Shown: positions 18,407 through 28,835, counted from the stretch's first letter. The stretch is 64,000 nt of DNA from Lachancea dasiensis (GCA_900074725.1 LT598457.1:558001-622000), one strand, 5' to 3'. Numbers and translations are program-made. The notes: generated from the sequence alone by a model not told the origin.

Positions 18407-21139
18407 CTACAAAGCCCATGCCTCCTTTTCGGCTTGCTTTAATTCTAGAGGCTCATCAATACTATTTATTTTGATATCACTGCAGAAACAGCATTTGGTG
18501 GACAGGACGCTATCCAGATCTCTCATAGCAGTTGCGCTCTTGATTTTAGCAGAGCTTCTTTGTAAGGATTCGATTTTATTTCGCAGTGAATAATCTGTGG
18601 AGTTCAAAATCTCACGCATTAAGCAGTCGGTATGGAATGCGTGGCCACAGGGAAAAACGTAATATTTTCTTGTTTGTAAAAGCTCGCCGCAAGCTGCGCA
18701 TGAACTGCCAGGCTCTAGTGTCTGATAGCGTGCTTTCAAAGATTCAATGTCCTCCGCTATTTCTTTTTTAATCTTGATTGAGTCTTGGATCTCTTGCGAA
18801 ACTCGGCCCATCGCGGTGCTGTGTTTCTCCAGATCCCGTATTAGTTCATCCTTTACATTAGCAATTGTGGTCAGCTCATCAAAGAGTGGCAAAAGATCTC
18901 TGATGGTCAATGTGTCATTCGAGTCTTGCAAAATGTTCTTTATGGTCATTTTCACGTCGCTGTGCTCATGCATCATACACGCAGCAATTTTCAACCATAG
19001 CTTTCTTCTCAGACGACTATTTATTTCCAAATCACGATTGCTAGCAACCAGTTTGGCTTCTTCGAGTAAACCTTTTTGGATTGCTAATGAAACGGCATCT
19101 TCAAAGAGTTTGAGCTGGGAATACAAGTATATGGTGACTTTATTCCGTTGAAATTTAGTGCTGAGACGTAAGATGAACTCGTGGTCAAAATGGCCCAAGT
19201 TGTTTTCAATGAAACTAATAATTTCGTCTTCTTTATCCCCTGCGTCGAACGAAGCGATCATCATATACAGGGCCGTGTTGAAGAGAATCATGTCGAGTGT
19301 GTCTTTGTCCTGCTCTTGAAAGCACCACATCAGATATTTAAGCGCGTAGTTGGTGGGCGCTCTCGATCGTTCTATCCCGGCGTTAGATCTCTGAAACTTC
19401 GCAAAATACGTCAGTAATGGATTGATGAGTTCAGATGGTCGTATCGTTTGTATCTGGATCCAGGTATTAACAGTCGCGTCCGGAGAGTTGATAAGTAGGG
19501 TAGTGGCATATCTGTAAAGGCAATCCAAATCTTGAGTCCTGAGTAGAATTTTCAAGGACTCGTACCAGTTTTTAGATCGTATCCAGTATGTCAGGACATA
19601 CTTATAATCTTCAATGAGCTTAGCAAAAGTGAGCGCCTCTGATTTTCTGTTCTGGTGAGAGAGTATCTGATAAACGGTTTCCTTGTCAAGAATTGGGCCA
19701 TTGCGCTCAAAAAAAGCTGCCAGCTGGGAATTTAGTTTGGACTTTTTGGCATTCAGCAATTCGAGATTTTTGTTATTTTGTTCTGTCGCTATATCCTCAT
19801 CCACCTCGTTAAGCATTTGCACGTAGTTCCACACTATCCAATTAGTGAGAAGATTTACTTGTGCTCCATTATCATCGGTCATCTTGACGTGCTGCAATTT
19901 GGTCTGTAAGTACGCCTGAAGTGCAGCGGTTTCTGCAGAGCTCTTTATGAACTTTAATGCAACTGTCGCAGAGCCAATCGTATTACTGTTCCCGAAACAT
20001 TGAGCAGCCTTAATGAAATCGCCACCGGAAAACAGATATTCCGCTTCTCGTAGGTATATTAGATTCTTTTCTGTTGAAGATATATCTTTGACTCCCAGAG
20101 CGTCATCAAACCGGTTCAGCCTACATAATATATCCCAGATGCCTTCACTCTCATCTTGGAGAATGATCTCATAAATGTTGCTTGTCGAAAAGCACCATAT
20201 TGTAGGTGGGTTTTGAGAATAGTCCACGGAGAATTCTAAAATTTTCTCTGAACTTTGTGTCCAGAGAGATTTCTGCGCCACTACTTTGTTATTAAGCTTG
20301 TTAATGACTAAAAGTTCATTGCCTCTCAAAACTAAGAGGTGAAATTTGCTCAGAACGATATCTTTTATCCTGTGACTCGGGGAGGGGAGCTCAGTTCCCA
20401 GCAGAACGTTTGCGTTACTTAACACCTCTTGGTATTCTTTTGAATTATTAACGTGGCCTAGTACAATGCCAGGGCCACCTATCCACGCAAATGTGTTGTC
20501 GTGGAAGGTCAACTTCCTACCGTTGGCCTTGTCCACTTGTTCAAATTGCTCAGTTTCGGAGGGCGCCGATTCCGTAAACGTTTTCGAGGCATTTTGAACA
20601 CTGCGCCAATGCCTTATCGTATCACCACTACTCAGAAGTGCGCCTTGGGTTTTGGTGAATATCACACCGTCGACAGGTTCCTTGGATCTATAAAGTCTTG
20701 TTACCGAGTTGTCATTATTCAAGTCCACCAAATAAACACCTCCCTCGTGCGTGCCGCATATTATTCGACAGGAGTCGATCCACGTTGTGGCTATGATATC
20801 GCAACCCTTCTTGCTGAGACGCTTTAGGTGTAAGACATTGCCATCGCCCTCACTTTCCAGTGCAGTCCTTTTCAAAGCGTAATATTTCGCGAAGTTTGTC
20901 TTCAAGAAGAGGGTCGTGGCACTAGGGTCCATCCAAACTTTCAGAATCTTCTCTTGCGGTGCTGCCAGCAGCGGAAACTGGTACTTCGCTACCTTCGAAG
21001 GTGTTGCGAGGTCTATCAAGAACACGTACCCCGATTTGAGTGCAAAACACATCACATTCTGTTCCACCAGCAGGGAAATCACATTGTTTTCAATCTCGGA
21101 AATGAATTGTAGCTGTACATGTTCTATGATAACTTTCAT
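18407..21139 (-). CDS. PEP3: Pep3/Vps18, HOPS and CORVET vacuolar tethering subunit
   Basis: Vps18-class core subunit of the HOPS and CORVET tethers used in endosome and vacuole fusion. The N-terminal half is beta-propeller-like, the middle is an alpha-solenoid, and the C-terminus has a RING-H2-like cysteine array at about residues 815-890 (CAACGELLQ, FPCGHAFHTDCL, CCFCSDI). 910 residues against 918 in S. cerevisiae. The open frame begins with GTG at 21142; the ATG one codon later (21139) is taken as the start, giving MKVIIEHVQLQF. It is divergent from SMD3 with only 164 bp between the two ATGs. Confidence 0.94.
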   Translation of the reverse strand: MKVIIEHVQLQFISEIENNVISLLVEQNVMCFALKSGYVFLIDLATPSKVAKYQFPLLAAPQEKILKVWMDPSATTLFLKTNFAKYYALKRTALESEGDGNVLHLKRLSKKGCDIIATTWIDSCRIICGTHEGGVYLVDLNNDNSVTRLYRSKEPVDGVIFTKTQGALLSSGDTIRHWRSVQNASKTFTESAPSETEQFEQVDKANGRKLTFHDNTFAWIGGPGIVLGHVNNSKEYQEVLSNANVLLGTELPSPSHRIKDIVLSKFHLLVLRGNELLVINKLNNKVVAQKSLWTQSSEKILEFSVDYSQNPPTIWCFSTSNIYEIILQDESEGIWDILCRLNRFDDALGVKDISSTEKNLIYLREAEYLFSGGDFIKAAQCFGNSNTIGSATVALKFIKSSAETAALQAYLQTKLQHVKMTDDNGAQVNLLTNWIVWNYVQMLNEVDEDIATEQNNKNLELLNAKKSKLNSQLAAFFERNGPILDKETVYQILSHQNRKSEALTFAKLIEDYKYVLTYWIRSKNWYESLKILLRTQDLDCLYRYATTLLINSPDATVNTWIQIQTIRPSELINPLLTYFAKFQRSNAGIERSRAPTNYALKYLMWCFQEQDKDTLDMILFNTALYMMIASFDAGDKEDEIISFIENNLGHFDHEFILRLSTKFQRNKVTIYLYSQLKLFEDAVSLAIQKGLLEEAKLVASNRDLEINSRLRRKLWLKIAACMMHEHSDVKMTIKNILQDSNDTLTIRDLLPLFDELTTIANVKDELIRDLEKHSTAMGRVSQEIQDSIKIKKEIAEDIESLKARYQTLEPGSSCAACGELLQTRKYYVFPCGHAFHTDCLMREILNSTDYSLRNKIESLQRSSAKIKSATAMRDLDSVLSTKCCFCSDIKINSIDEPLELKQAEKEAWAL

Positions 21140-21303
21140 CACTTGTACGTGATCTTGGTTCTGTCAAACAAACTCTGGACTCTTGCCTATGCCGTGCTGT
21201 GGCTAGCCAATATGATACTTTAATTTAATAAAGTAATCCGTCTCATGATATGGAGATCGTAAAAAGACGAGTCAAAGAACTCTTGTGAGCCAGAAAGGAG
21301 ACC

Positions 21304-21612
21304 ATGAGTGTTAGTGGTATACCTATTAAGCTCCTGACGGAGTCTCAGGGCCATATTGTATCCTTAGAGCTCACCACAGGGGAGGTTTACCGTGGCAAGC
21401 TAGTTGACAGTGAGGACAATATGAATGTGCAATTGAGGGATGTCACAGCTACAGCTAGAGATGGCAGCGTAACAAGAATGGATCATTTATTCGTACGTGG
21501 ATCCCATATACGATTTTTTGTTGTTCCTGATATTCTGAAGAATGCTCCAATGTTCAAACAGGGCCCTACATCAAGACCACCACCGCCAATCCGTGGTCCA
21601 AAGAGAAAGTGA
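21304..21612 (+). CDS. SMD3: Sm core protein D3
   Basis: Part of the heptameric Sm ring of U1, U2, U4 and U5 snRNPs. The 102 residues show Sm1 (GHIVSLELTTGEVYRGKLVDSEDNMNVQL) in two pieces and Sm2 (VRGSHIRFFVVPDILKNAP), with a short Pro/Arg/Lys tail ending IRGPKRK. Length and start equal those of S. cerevisiae SmD3 (101 residues) within one. Shares a short promoter with PEP3. Confidence 0.97.
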   Translation: MSVSGIPIKLLTESQGHIVSLELTTGEVYRGKLVDSEDNMNVQLRDVTATARDGSVTRMDHLFVRGSHIRFFVVPDILKNAPMFKQGPTSRPPPPIRGPKRK

Positions 21613-21792
21613 ATGGGGGTCATATAGCTATCATTAGACAAAATATATAGTGTACATTAGAACCAAAAGCCTGCAAAAAGAAGTGTCGTTTGTCTGTCCA
21701 CATTGTAGGTGCCGATTGTGTTCATTATCCTATTATTTTAGTATTGCGAAATTGAAGAACCTACTACAATATAGGACGTTACAGACAGAGCC

Positions 21793-24501
21793 ATGCTGGA
21801 AAAAGACATGGTGAAAGACCCATTCTTCGCAACAGATAGAGATCTATGTGATTTCTACAAACTAAAAACACTCAATCCTCAGGATTCCTGGGCTGCCGAT
21901 TCCAGCGTTATATATTCATTGGGACAGCCACAGGATTCAGGATCCGTGGATTCGTCGTACGCTGTTCTGAATGACCTTTTGCGCCAAGAACACATGCATA
22001 GCGTTGGAAGGAAAAGTACAATAGTCACGACTGGCCTTCCGGATCCATTAAATCCAAGAGTGGGTCTCAACGAACTTTTAGACACCTTCCAAATTCCCGC
22101 TACAGAACGCTACAAGTACTACATCAACTCAAAAAAGTTCAATTCCAAGCTCTACCTCAAAAATTTGCATGCCCACGAAAGCTTTGCGGAATTAAGCACA
22201 TCTTTGGATGATCTCGACAGATCCTTGCAAGCCCAGAGCAATGATTTGAAAGCTTTAGTACAAGACAATTTCTCAAAATACGTGAGGTCCAAAAACAACC
22301 TTGACCGCATTTATGAACAGTTTGATCGCTACTCTCAAGAAGAGAACAAGCAACTTGGGACGGATAATCTTGGAGCCTCGGTTGACGATGCTATTCAGGA
22401 AGCAACACTTAGGGCGAAACCTATTCTTGACACGAAGACCAAACTGCAAAACGTTCAAGCTACAATGGAATTCATTGAGGAAAATCGAGCGTTTTTCGAT
22501 ATACCGAAGAAGCTCAAGGTTGCCATGAGGAACCTAGATTTCGCCCAGCTCATGGTTCATTACAAAGAAGCTCGTCACCTTTACACCGAGCTCACTGTTA
22601 AAGGATACTCTTTTCCTATCTTAATTCAAATATGGTCTCAGATCGAATCTATGATAAGCAGTTACCGTGCGGTAGTTTGGGAGTCTCTTGTCAAACTAAA
22701 GCCAGGAGAGACACAGGAACAATTGCTACCTCTCATGTCCGATTTACTTGACTTGAGCTCTGAAGAAAGCCCAATCGTTGAATGGTTCGATGCAAAACTG
22801 TCCACGTTCGAGTCTAATTTGAAGGAAATAGTATCAAAGATGTTCACCAGAATTATTGACTTGCAGCGTGAAGTGACTCAACACACGTCTGACGAAGGTG
22901 ATGGCCTCAATTACTACCTCTCTATTGAGCAGTATGTCCATCCTAGTATGGAAGGATCGGATTTTAAAGTTATCCATGAAAGCGACTTGGCCCATTCAAG
23001 TTCTGGTCTATGTGATTCTGTTGTCATCATCGAAATGTGGCTCTTGATTCAGAAATATATGAAATTATTGTCATCAGAATCAACCCAATTTGTTGCATTT
23101 TGGGAACATGTCGCTAAGTTTTTAGATGGTACCTACAAGACATCCTTGCTTAATGATAAGCGAAAGGCAGACATTTTAGGCACTCACTTCGAGAGCCATG
23201 CTAGTTACAAAAAGTTCCTCGAATTTGACGATAAACAAATTCGCTCCTTGAAGGCTCGAGGTGAACAATTTATTACAGTGCTGTGTGACGCTTTCAAATC
23301 CTTTTTCTGTGCATCTCAAGCTTCTTTGAATGGTCAGAATGAAGCTGAAAAAGAGACGGGATCTCCTAAAGATTACGGATTTTTACCTCCCAACGCCAAT
23401 TGCTTGAGTTGCCTAAGGTATTTGCCCCGCATTATCGAACCAATTTTAAAGGTCAGTACCGAGTTAGCGCAATTGAACATCTCACCAAACTGTATTGAGC
23501 TCTTACGGCACACAGATTCTCTCATCTTAGATCGTTCAGTAGCTGCGATATCAGCTACGAAATTGAAAGACCTGGCAGCATTCCACACCCTTGAAGATTG
23601 GTCCACGTATAAGACATCTGGGAAGGACAAGTACGGAATAACCCGTTTCCCAGAAATAGTTTGCACGTTTCAAAAGCTAAGCATAATGACTGTTAGAAAT
23701 ATGTTGTTTTCCTACGAGAAGCTTCCTGTGCTTAATGGGATCTACGTTGTGACACATCCCTCGCGCCAATTGATCGCTGGAATTGAAGTCCAGCAAATAG
23801 TATCGATGGAGGCCGTATTAGAATCTGTGCTCAAGGATGCCGCCAAGGAAAAAGAAAACCCCAGGACCGCGAAGACAATTTTAACTTTAACAAATCTACA
23901 ATATGTTCGAGAGCGAATCTTTCCTGAGGTACTCCAGTTTTTTGACGAATGTTTCGAAACGCAGTTGGGTAAAAAGAATCTAGAGTTGTTCAGCTTACTG
24001 GCCAAGATGGAGGCCTCTATTTTCGGCAATTACCTCTCGGACCTTAAAGTCAATCTTAGAGACATTTTGGAGGAAAGATTTTATGAAATAAACTGGACTA
24101 ATTACAGCTCAAACTCATTTCGTGTCGGAGACTACATGATCGAGGTACTGATGGTTTTGGTGAGCGTTCACAACGATTGTTTCAGGATAGGTCCACAACT
24201 CATTAGTCGGATTTTCAAAGAGTCTCAAATTTTCATTTCAAAGTATTTATTTGAAGCCTTCAAACGCTATATGGGCAACCTCTCTTCGGATGCCTTGCTG
24301 CAGATAGTTGTCGATGTTCAGTTTTTCCTTAGGGTTATGGGGGACTCATTGGAAAAGGACACACAAGCCACACTAATGGCCTGCCTACAAAATTGTTTTG
24401 AGAAAGATACAAATCGCATGCAAAGATGCATCGAAGAGACCGAGCCGATCGTGTCTGCTAATCTCGAAAAGACCCTTATACAGTTTGCATCCTTCAAATA
24501 G
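21793..24501 (+). CDS. SEC5: Sec5, exocyst subunit
   Basis: Exocyst subunit for tethering secretory vesicles at the plasma membrane. The 902 residues begin with a disordered part and then the family start of the rod (LDDLDRSLQAQSNDLKALVQDNFSKYVRSKNNLDRIYEQF), a coiled-coil that packs with Sec3/Sec6/Sec8 partners. The rest is helical; the C-terminal block includes ISRIFKESQIFISKYLFEAF and a final helix. S. cerevisiae Sec5 is 971 residues. The orthologue is YDR166C, here next to YLR147C (SMD3), another interleaving point. Confidence 0.93.
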   Translation: MLEKDMVKDPFFATDRDLCDFYKLKTLNPQDSWAADSSVIYSLGQPQDSGSVDSSYAVLNDLLRQEHMHSVGRKSTIVTTGLPDPLNPRVGLNELLDTFQIPATERYKYYINSKKFNSKLYLKNLHAHESFAELSTSLDDLDRSLQAQSNDLKALVQDNFSKYVRSKNNLDRIYEQFDRYSQEENKQLGTDNLGASVDDAIQEATLRAKPILDTKTKLQNVQATMEFIEENRAFFDIPKKLKVAMRNLDFAQLMVHYKEARHLYTELTVKGYSFPILIQIWSQIESMISSYRAVVWESLVKLKPGETQEQLLPLMSDLLDLSSEESPIVEWFDAKLSTFESNLKEIVSKMFTRIIDLQREVTQHTSDEGDGLNYYLSIEQYVHPSMEGSDFKVIHESDLAHSSSGLCDSVVIIEMWLLIQKYMKLLSSESTQFVAFWEHVAKFLDGTYKTSLLNDKRKADILGTHFESHASYKKFLEFDDKQIRSLKARGEQFITVLCDAFKSFFCASQASLNGQNEAEKETGSPKDYGFLPPNANCLSCLRYLPRIIEPILKVSTELAQLNISPNCIELLRHTDSLILDRSVAAISATKLKDLAAFHTLEDWSTYKTSGKDKYGITRFPEIVCTFQKLSIMTVRNMLFSYEKLPVLNGIYVVTHPSRQLIAGIEVQQIVSMEAVLESVLKDAAKEKENPRTAKTILTLTNLQYVRERIFPEVLQFFDECFETQLGKKNLELFSLLAKMEASIFGNYLSDLKVNLRDILEERFYEINWTNYSSNSFRVGDYMIEVLMVLVSVHNDCFRIGPQLISRIFKESQIFISKYLFEAFKRYMGNLSSDALLQIVVDVQFFLRVMGDSLEKDTQATLMACLQNCFEKDTNRMQRCIEETEPIVSANLEKTLIQFASFK

Positions 24502-24655
24502 GGCCCCCAGGCTAGAAAGTTATTGGCTCCTAGACATTTTCATATCATTTCAACAGAAAGCCATGTCTCGCTCAAGCATCCTTTACCAGGGCAGTATTGG
24601 GCTTTGTCAACGAACAACGTATAGACCTTTTTTTTAGCTTTGCGAAGGGACTTGG

Positions 24656-24916
24656 TTACTTCTCAACGTCGAGAATTTGTCTCGAAAGATCATCTTTTCC
24701 CTCACCAATCGAGCAAAATTCTCGTATATCCTTCCGAATTTGCTCGTTGTTTATTTTCAGGGATCTGTGGAGGCCGAATATCTCATTTTGTAGATCCTCA
24801 ACTTCTTGCAATAAGTGGCGTACAGTAGCATTGGGTCTCACGTCATTTTGGTTATTCAATTCCTCAGACGATTTTTGTCCTGTAGTTCTTAAGGGTGATG
24901 ATGAAGCTATTGACAT
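24656..24916 (-). CDS. Small coiled-coil protein of unknown function (possible YLR146W-A orthologue)
   Basis: An ATG-started frame of 86 residues. The first 25 residues are Ser/Asn-rich; residues 29-60 (ATVRHLLQEVEDLQNEIFGL and on) form a heptad-like helix, followed by IRKDIREFCSIGEGKDDL. It begins 123 bp after the TRM82 stop on the same strand and converges on SEC5. S. cerevisiae has a tiny uncharacterised gene, YLR146W-A, between SMD3 and SPE4 in the matching orientation, so orthology by position is plausible, but I cannot align the two from memory. It could be a small subunit of a coiled-coil complex. The coding status is inferred from composition and position. Confidence 0.55.
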   Translation of the reverse strand: MSIASSSPLRTTGQKSSEELNNQNDVRPNATVRHLLQEVEDLQNEIFGLHRSLKINNEQIRKDIREFCSIGEGKDDLSRQILDVEK

Positions 24917-25039
24917 CGATCAATGTGCGTATGTGTCTACTTCCTTCTTAGATCAATTACGGGCGACTAGGTATTTATTATAGGAGGAGCTGGGTCACGA
25001 GGTAAGGTGTACTAGCTATTAACACGATCTACTGTAGTT

Positions 25040-26404
25040 TCAAGAGTAAAGTTCACCACGCTTCCTCAAAGATGCGACATGGTACAACGGGTAAACTTCC
25101 TGGGAATCAACGTTAGCTATGGAATCGTCTTTGAGCTTTTCCGTGACGGCCTTGTCGAAACTAATATTCCTTTCACCATCAATAGTAAACTGAGTACCAT
25201 CCCAAGTAATGAAAGAGGCAAAACTGGTACCATCCGACTCGCGGTTATCCAAGGTAGCTATAGTTGTACCAGCGGTCATGGCTGTTGTCAATGACACAAT
25301 GTTAAAAGGTAGCTCGATAGTTTGAGCTAGGGTAAACTTGGCTAATACCGGATCAACCTTGCATATGAACAGAGCCTTGGTCTGCTCTACAAAAAATGCG
25401 ACGTACGGTAGATTGGAAAAAGTGACAATCTTGGAAACTGCATATTCCACAAGTGAATTGGACTCGTTTTGGAATTTCTTGGGCGCTAACTGGGCTTCGC
25501 CAAGATAGGGCTCAATGAGGTCGCTAATGTCCAGGGTGTCTAAGAGCTCCCCAGATTCCCAATTCCATGAACAAACAAAATTATCACCGCCAGCACTGAA
25601 AAGTAAATTAGATCCCCATTCAGGCAGACACAGCGTCGACACAAATTTTTTGGATCCATAGAGCCACTTGTTCACTACATATGTTTGTGGGAAATGGGTG
25701 ACTCTGATATGCTCGTCGCGATCAGCCGTGAACAGCAGCTGTTTACCATCAGAATCTGTAGCCAGAGCAATGTCTGTTAACAACGAAACATGACCCAAAA
25801 TCGGCTCAAGCTTTTCATTTGTAGCTTGTACGGAATCGGACTCTTGAGCGTTGACCGCGTAGACATCGCCAAATTTGTCACCAACAAGAACTTTTTGGTC
25901 ATCTTTCGTTGTAGTCAAAGCGTTGGGCCTTTTCGGTAGTGGCTGGCGCCTCTTGAGCGTCAAACAATTCTTGGCTGGGTCGCTAAAATCCAGCTGGAAA
26001 ACCACCACCGCTTTGTCGGAATCCGTGCAGGCAAAAAGTAGTTCCTCGTTACGCGACAGTGCCATGTTTCGAATGTAGTTGTACACTGGGGGCGCCCCAG
26101 ACCCCGGAATTGGAACTTTCGCCTCTTTTACACTCTTGGATATGACTTCGCTTTGGGTGTTCTCTTGCGCATCTTTGTCCAGTTTGCGTCTCTTGGTTTC
26201 ATTTTCCGCTATTTGACGTTGCTGCTCTTCGGTAACCTTTTGCTTGATGCTAGCAGTCTTGTCTTGCTCATCAATCCATTGTCCCGCTGCCGCGAACCCT
26301 CCCAGCGTTTGGTCCCATCTGAACACTTGAATCATGTTCTTTATGACGCAGAAAATTTTACTGCCATCGTGGCTGGAAATTGAGGTTTGTAGAGGATGGA
26401 TCAT
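25040..26404 (-). CDS. TRM82: Trm82, WD-repeat subunit of tRNA m7G46 methyltransferase
   Basis: Non-catalytic partner of Trm8 in methylating G46 of tRNAs. The start MIHPLQTSISSHDGSKIFCVI resembles S. cerevisiae Trm82 (MSVIHPLQ...). A charged insert (KRRKLDKDAQENTQSEV) precedes beta-propeller blades such as LLFACTDSDKAVVVFQLD, KVLVGDKFGDVYAV, LLFTADRDEHIRVTHFP and LLFSAGGDNFVCSWNWESGELL. The ATG at 26404 is one codon inside the TTG-initiated frame; 454 residues versus 444. Divergent from SPE4. Confidence 0.94.
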   Translation of the reverse strand: MIHPLQTSISSHDGSKIFCVIKNMIQVFRWDQTLGGFAAAGQWIDEQDKTASIKQKVTEEQQRQIAENETKRRKLDKDAQENTQSEVISKSVKEAKVPIPGSGAPPVYNYIRNMALSRNEELLFACTDSDKAVVVFQLDFSDPAKNCLTLKRRQPLPKRPNALTTTKDDQKVLVGDKFGDVYAVNAQESDSVQATNEKLEPILGHVSLLTDIALATDSDGKQLLFTADRDEHIRVTHFPQTYVVNKWLYGSKKFVSTLCLPEWGSNLLFSAGGDNFVCSWNWESGELLDTLDISDLIEPYLGEAQLAPKKFQNESNSLVEYAVSKIVTFSNLPYVAFFVEQTKALFICKVDPVLAKFTLAQTIELPFNIVSLTTAMTAGTTIATLDNRESDGTSFASFITWDGTQFTIDGERNISFDKAVTEKLKDDSIANVDSQEVYPLYHVASLRKRGELYS

Positions 26405-26811
26405 CAATATTTGACTGAAATGTCCTTGAAAGGGTAGCCCTATTACTTATATCTCATGGCCGTAATCGTCCTTCAAGCAGCTCATCGCATTTCGTTATTG
26501 ATCAGGAAAGTGTCCGTAAAATTTTAGATCGCTCGATACGAACATGACGGTGCAGAACTGATTTGCCGTCAAGTGCCAGACGGTCGGAGAGTTTGACGTT
26601 ATTGGCGTGCTACTCAAGCTGTCTAGTTCAGTAGGAGTCTCAGTAGAATACTGATCATTATCTTACCATTGGACTCTTCAGCTATAAAGCCGCCCAAGTA
26701 ATGCTTGAAATTTTTCAGATGACCGTTTTAAAAAAAGCACCATCAAGAAAGTCCACACCAAGGTCTGACAAGTAGACTCAGTCGCTATTATTTGTAAATT
26801 GAATTGAGAGA
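26405..26811. promoter_or_regulatory. Divergent TRM82/SPE4 promoter region
   Basis: 407 bp between the two start codons. No motif stood out beyond an A-tract (AAAAAA) near 26730 before SPE4. Confidence 0.4.
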
Positions 26812-27711
26812 ATGGGTGGAATAGACTCAGAGCTAATAAAAGACGGGTGGTTCCGCGAATTAAGCGAAAAGAGCTTTCCTGGCCAAGGACTCGCGTTGAA
26901 GGTCAAGAAAGTCCTGCATCACTCGAAGAGTGAATTCCAAGATATCTTGGTGTTTGAAAGCGCAACTTATGGAAATGTTCTTGTGCTTGATGGAATTGTG
27001 CAGGCCACTGAACGAGATGAGTTTGCATACCAGGAAATGATCACACATATCGCAATGTTCGCTCACAACCATCCCCGCCGCGTGTTGGTCATTGGTGGTG
27101 GTGATGGGGGTGTCTTGCGAGAGGTAATTAAGCACAATTGTGTTGAAACCGCAACATTGGTCGAAATTGACAAAACGGTGATCAATTTGGCTCTGAAATA
27201 TCTTCCGGGGATGGCATGCGCCTTCGGTGACTCAAAAGTTCAGGTCAAGTTGCAAGATGGGTTCGAATTCCTCCGCGCTGCTGCTATTTCTCCAGACCAA
27301 AAGTATGATATCATTATCACAGATTCCTCGGATCCTGAAGGTCCTGCGGAAGCTTTTTTCCAAAAGGAATATTTCGAGCTCTTGCACAACGCATTATCAG
27401 AAGATGGCATAGTCATCGCTCAAGCATCGGAGAATGTATGGTTGAACTTGGACTATATTCGCAACCTGATCGACAGTGCTGCCTCGGTATTTCCTGTTGC
27501 CAAGTACTGCTACACTACAGTTCCAACCTACACGTCCGGTCAGCTAGGGTTGGTCGTATGCGCGAAAAACCCACGTGCGAATGTGCACCGTGCAATTAGA
27601 AAGCCAACAGCAGAGGAACAGTCACAGTTGCGATATTACAATGAGCAGATTCACTCTGCAGCCTTTGTACTTCCCACCTGGGCCCACCATAAAATTTATA
27701 AAGAAGAGTAA
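26812..27711 (+). CDS. SPE4: Spermine synthase Spe4
   Basis: Transfers an aminopropyl group from decarboxylated S-adenosylmethionine to spermidine, giving spermine. The 299 residues show the polyamine-synthase fold: DGWFRE, the QDILVF and LDGIVQATERDEFAYQEM strand region, the SAM-type loop GGGDGGVLREV (about residues 95-105) and the catalytic aspartate in ITDSSDPEGPAEAFF (about 170). The later segment ASENVWLNLDYI with TYTSGQLGL matches Spe4 better than Spe3 (which has AESMWIHL and TYPTGTIG). Position between TRM82/YLR146W-A and RMP1 agrees with YLR146C. Confidence 0.93.
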   Translation: MGGIDSELIKDGWFRELSEKSFPGQGLALKVKKVLHHSKSEFQDILVFESATYGNVLVLDGIVQATERDEFAYQEMITHIAMFAHNHPRRVLVIGGGDGGVLREVIKHNCVETATLVEIDKTVINLALKYLPGMACAFGDSKVQVKLQDGFEFLRAAAISPDQKYDIIITDSSDPEGPAEAFFQKEYFELLHNALSEDGIVIAQASENVWLNLDYIRNLIDSAASVFPVAKYCYTTVPTYTSGQLGLVVCAKNPRANVHRAIRKPTAEEQSQLRYYNEQIHSAAFVLPTWAHHKIYKEE

Positions 27712-27768
27712 AATGCACATAGATCCCAAGCCTATACCATAATCACACACTGCAACAGCGAAAATCCA

Positions 27769-28404
27769 TCACCCGAAGATGTCATCCATGGTGCTCTTCT
27801 TCTTTGCCTTCTTTTTCTTCTTCTTCATGCCCTTTTCGATACCCTGAATTTCTTTTGTCCTCACTTCAACGTCAGTAACAGCTTTCCACACTTCAGACTC
27901 AGGGATCTTGAGCGATTCGTCATCCAATTTAACCTCTTCACCTAACTCTTCTTCGACCAACAACTGCATTTGGTCGCTTGGAATTTGAGTGGAAAGTTTA
28001 ACACTCTGGCTAGCTATGAGACCCATATCTCTGAAGTGTTTCTCGTGCTCTTCGTAGATTCTGTTGTATAGAGCGCTTACTCGAGCCAAAAGGCCTATGA
28101 GAACCACCCCTAATGTAACAAACTGCCCAAGTCCGACCACGCCATTGAAGCTGTAGTACATCCGAGATAGTTGGCGTTTGCGTAGCTTCTGTAAAATATT
28201 GTAAAGGGTCACAATTTGTGTGTTCAGCAGTGTGGTGTTAGGCTGAATTAACACTAACACCTGAGTTACACTTCTCTTCAATTCATTGAAATGGCGCCAC
28301 CATACAGCCGCTTTATGCTGATTCTTGTTCCGATGATAGATTAGCAAAATATATCTCAGCTCCTGGTGGAGTCTATTACTAACGGCACCATTTTTCGGAA
28401 GCAT
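27769..28404 (-). CDS. RMP1: Rmp1, RNase MRP-specific protein subunit
   Basis: Subunit of RNase MRP, which cuts pre-rRNA at site A3 in the nucleolus. LRYILLIYHRNKNQHKAAVWW near the start, the middle QLSRMYYSFNGVVGLGQFVT and the C-terminal poly-lysine with ending STMDDIFG match yeast Rmp1 (LILLLNHRNKNQHRAASW; YWQFNGVIALGQFVT; SAIDGIFG). The frame opens at TTG 28422; the ATG at 28404 gives MLPKNGAVSNRLHQ and 211 residues (201 in S. cerevisiae). Convergent with SPE4, only 57 bp between stops. A PAC-like GATGAGC word lies about 35 bp upstream of the ATG (28439-28445). Confidence 0.95.
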   Translation of the reverse strand: MLPKNGAVSNRLHQELRYILLIYHRNKNQHKAAVWWRHFNELKRSVTQVLVLIQPNTTLLNTQIVTLYNILQKLRKRQLSRMYYSFNGVVGLGQFVTLGVVLIGLLARVSALYNRIYEEHEKHFRDMGLIASQSVKLSTQIPSDQMQLLVEEELGEEVKLDDESLKIPESEVWKAVTDVEVRTKEIQGIEKGMKKKKKKAKKKSTMDDIFG

Positions 28405-28835
28405 AATTTGGTATTTTTGCAATAGTGTTCATACCGGTGATGAGCATTGTGGATCTATCGAAATTATGGTTAAAAAGTGCTAAATTAATTCATCTGCACA
28501 ACAATATTTCAAGCAAAGTCGATACAAGCATTTAGTCCAGCATTGCTATCCGTAGCAGAAGCTAAGAGGTCTCTTTCATGTACCCACTCGGATCTTAACT
28601 CATTCAAGCTTGTGGAGTCCGTCTGTTTGTAGTTCACTTTGTGTTTGTTGACATTTAAAGTGTCAATCCACCAAAAACCAACAGATATAAAAGCAAGCCC
28701 CTTGTGCTCCTGGCGACACCAAATCTACTTATTCCTCAACGTCTGCATAGCTCAAGCAGTCCCTTTCAATAACAATATCCGAATAATATTCGAAGAAAAC
28801 AATCAAACTCACATCCAGTTGACCTTGAACACAGT
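28405..28835. promoter_or_regulatory. Divergent RMP1/ACF2 promoter region
   Basis: 431 bp between the start codons. It contains a PAC-like GGTGATGAGC at 28436-28445 near RMP1 and a TATA-like ATATAAAAG near 28685 about 150 bp before ACF2. No gene recognised. Confidence 0.5.
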
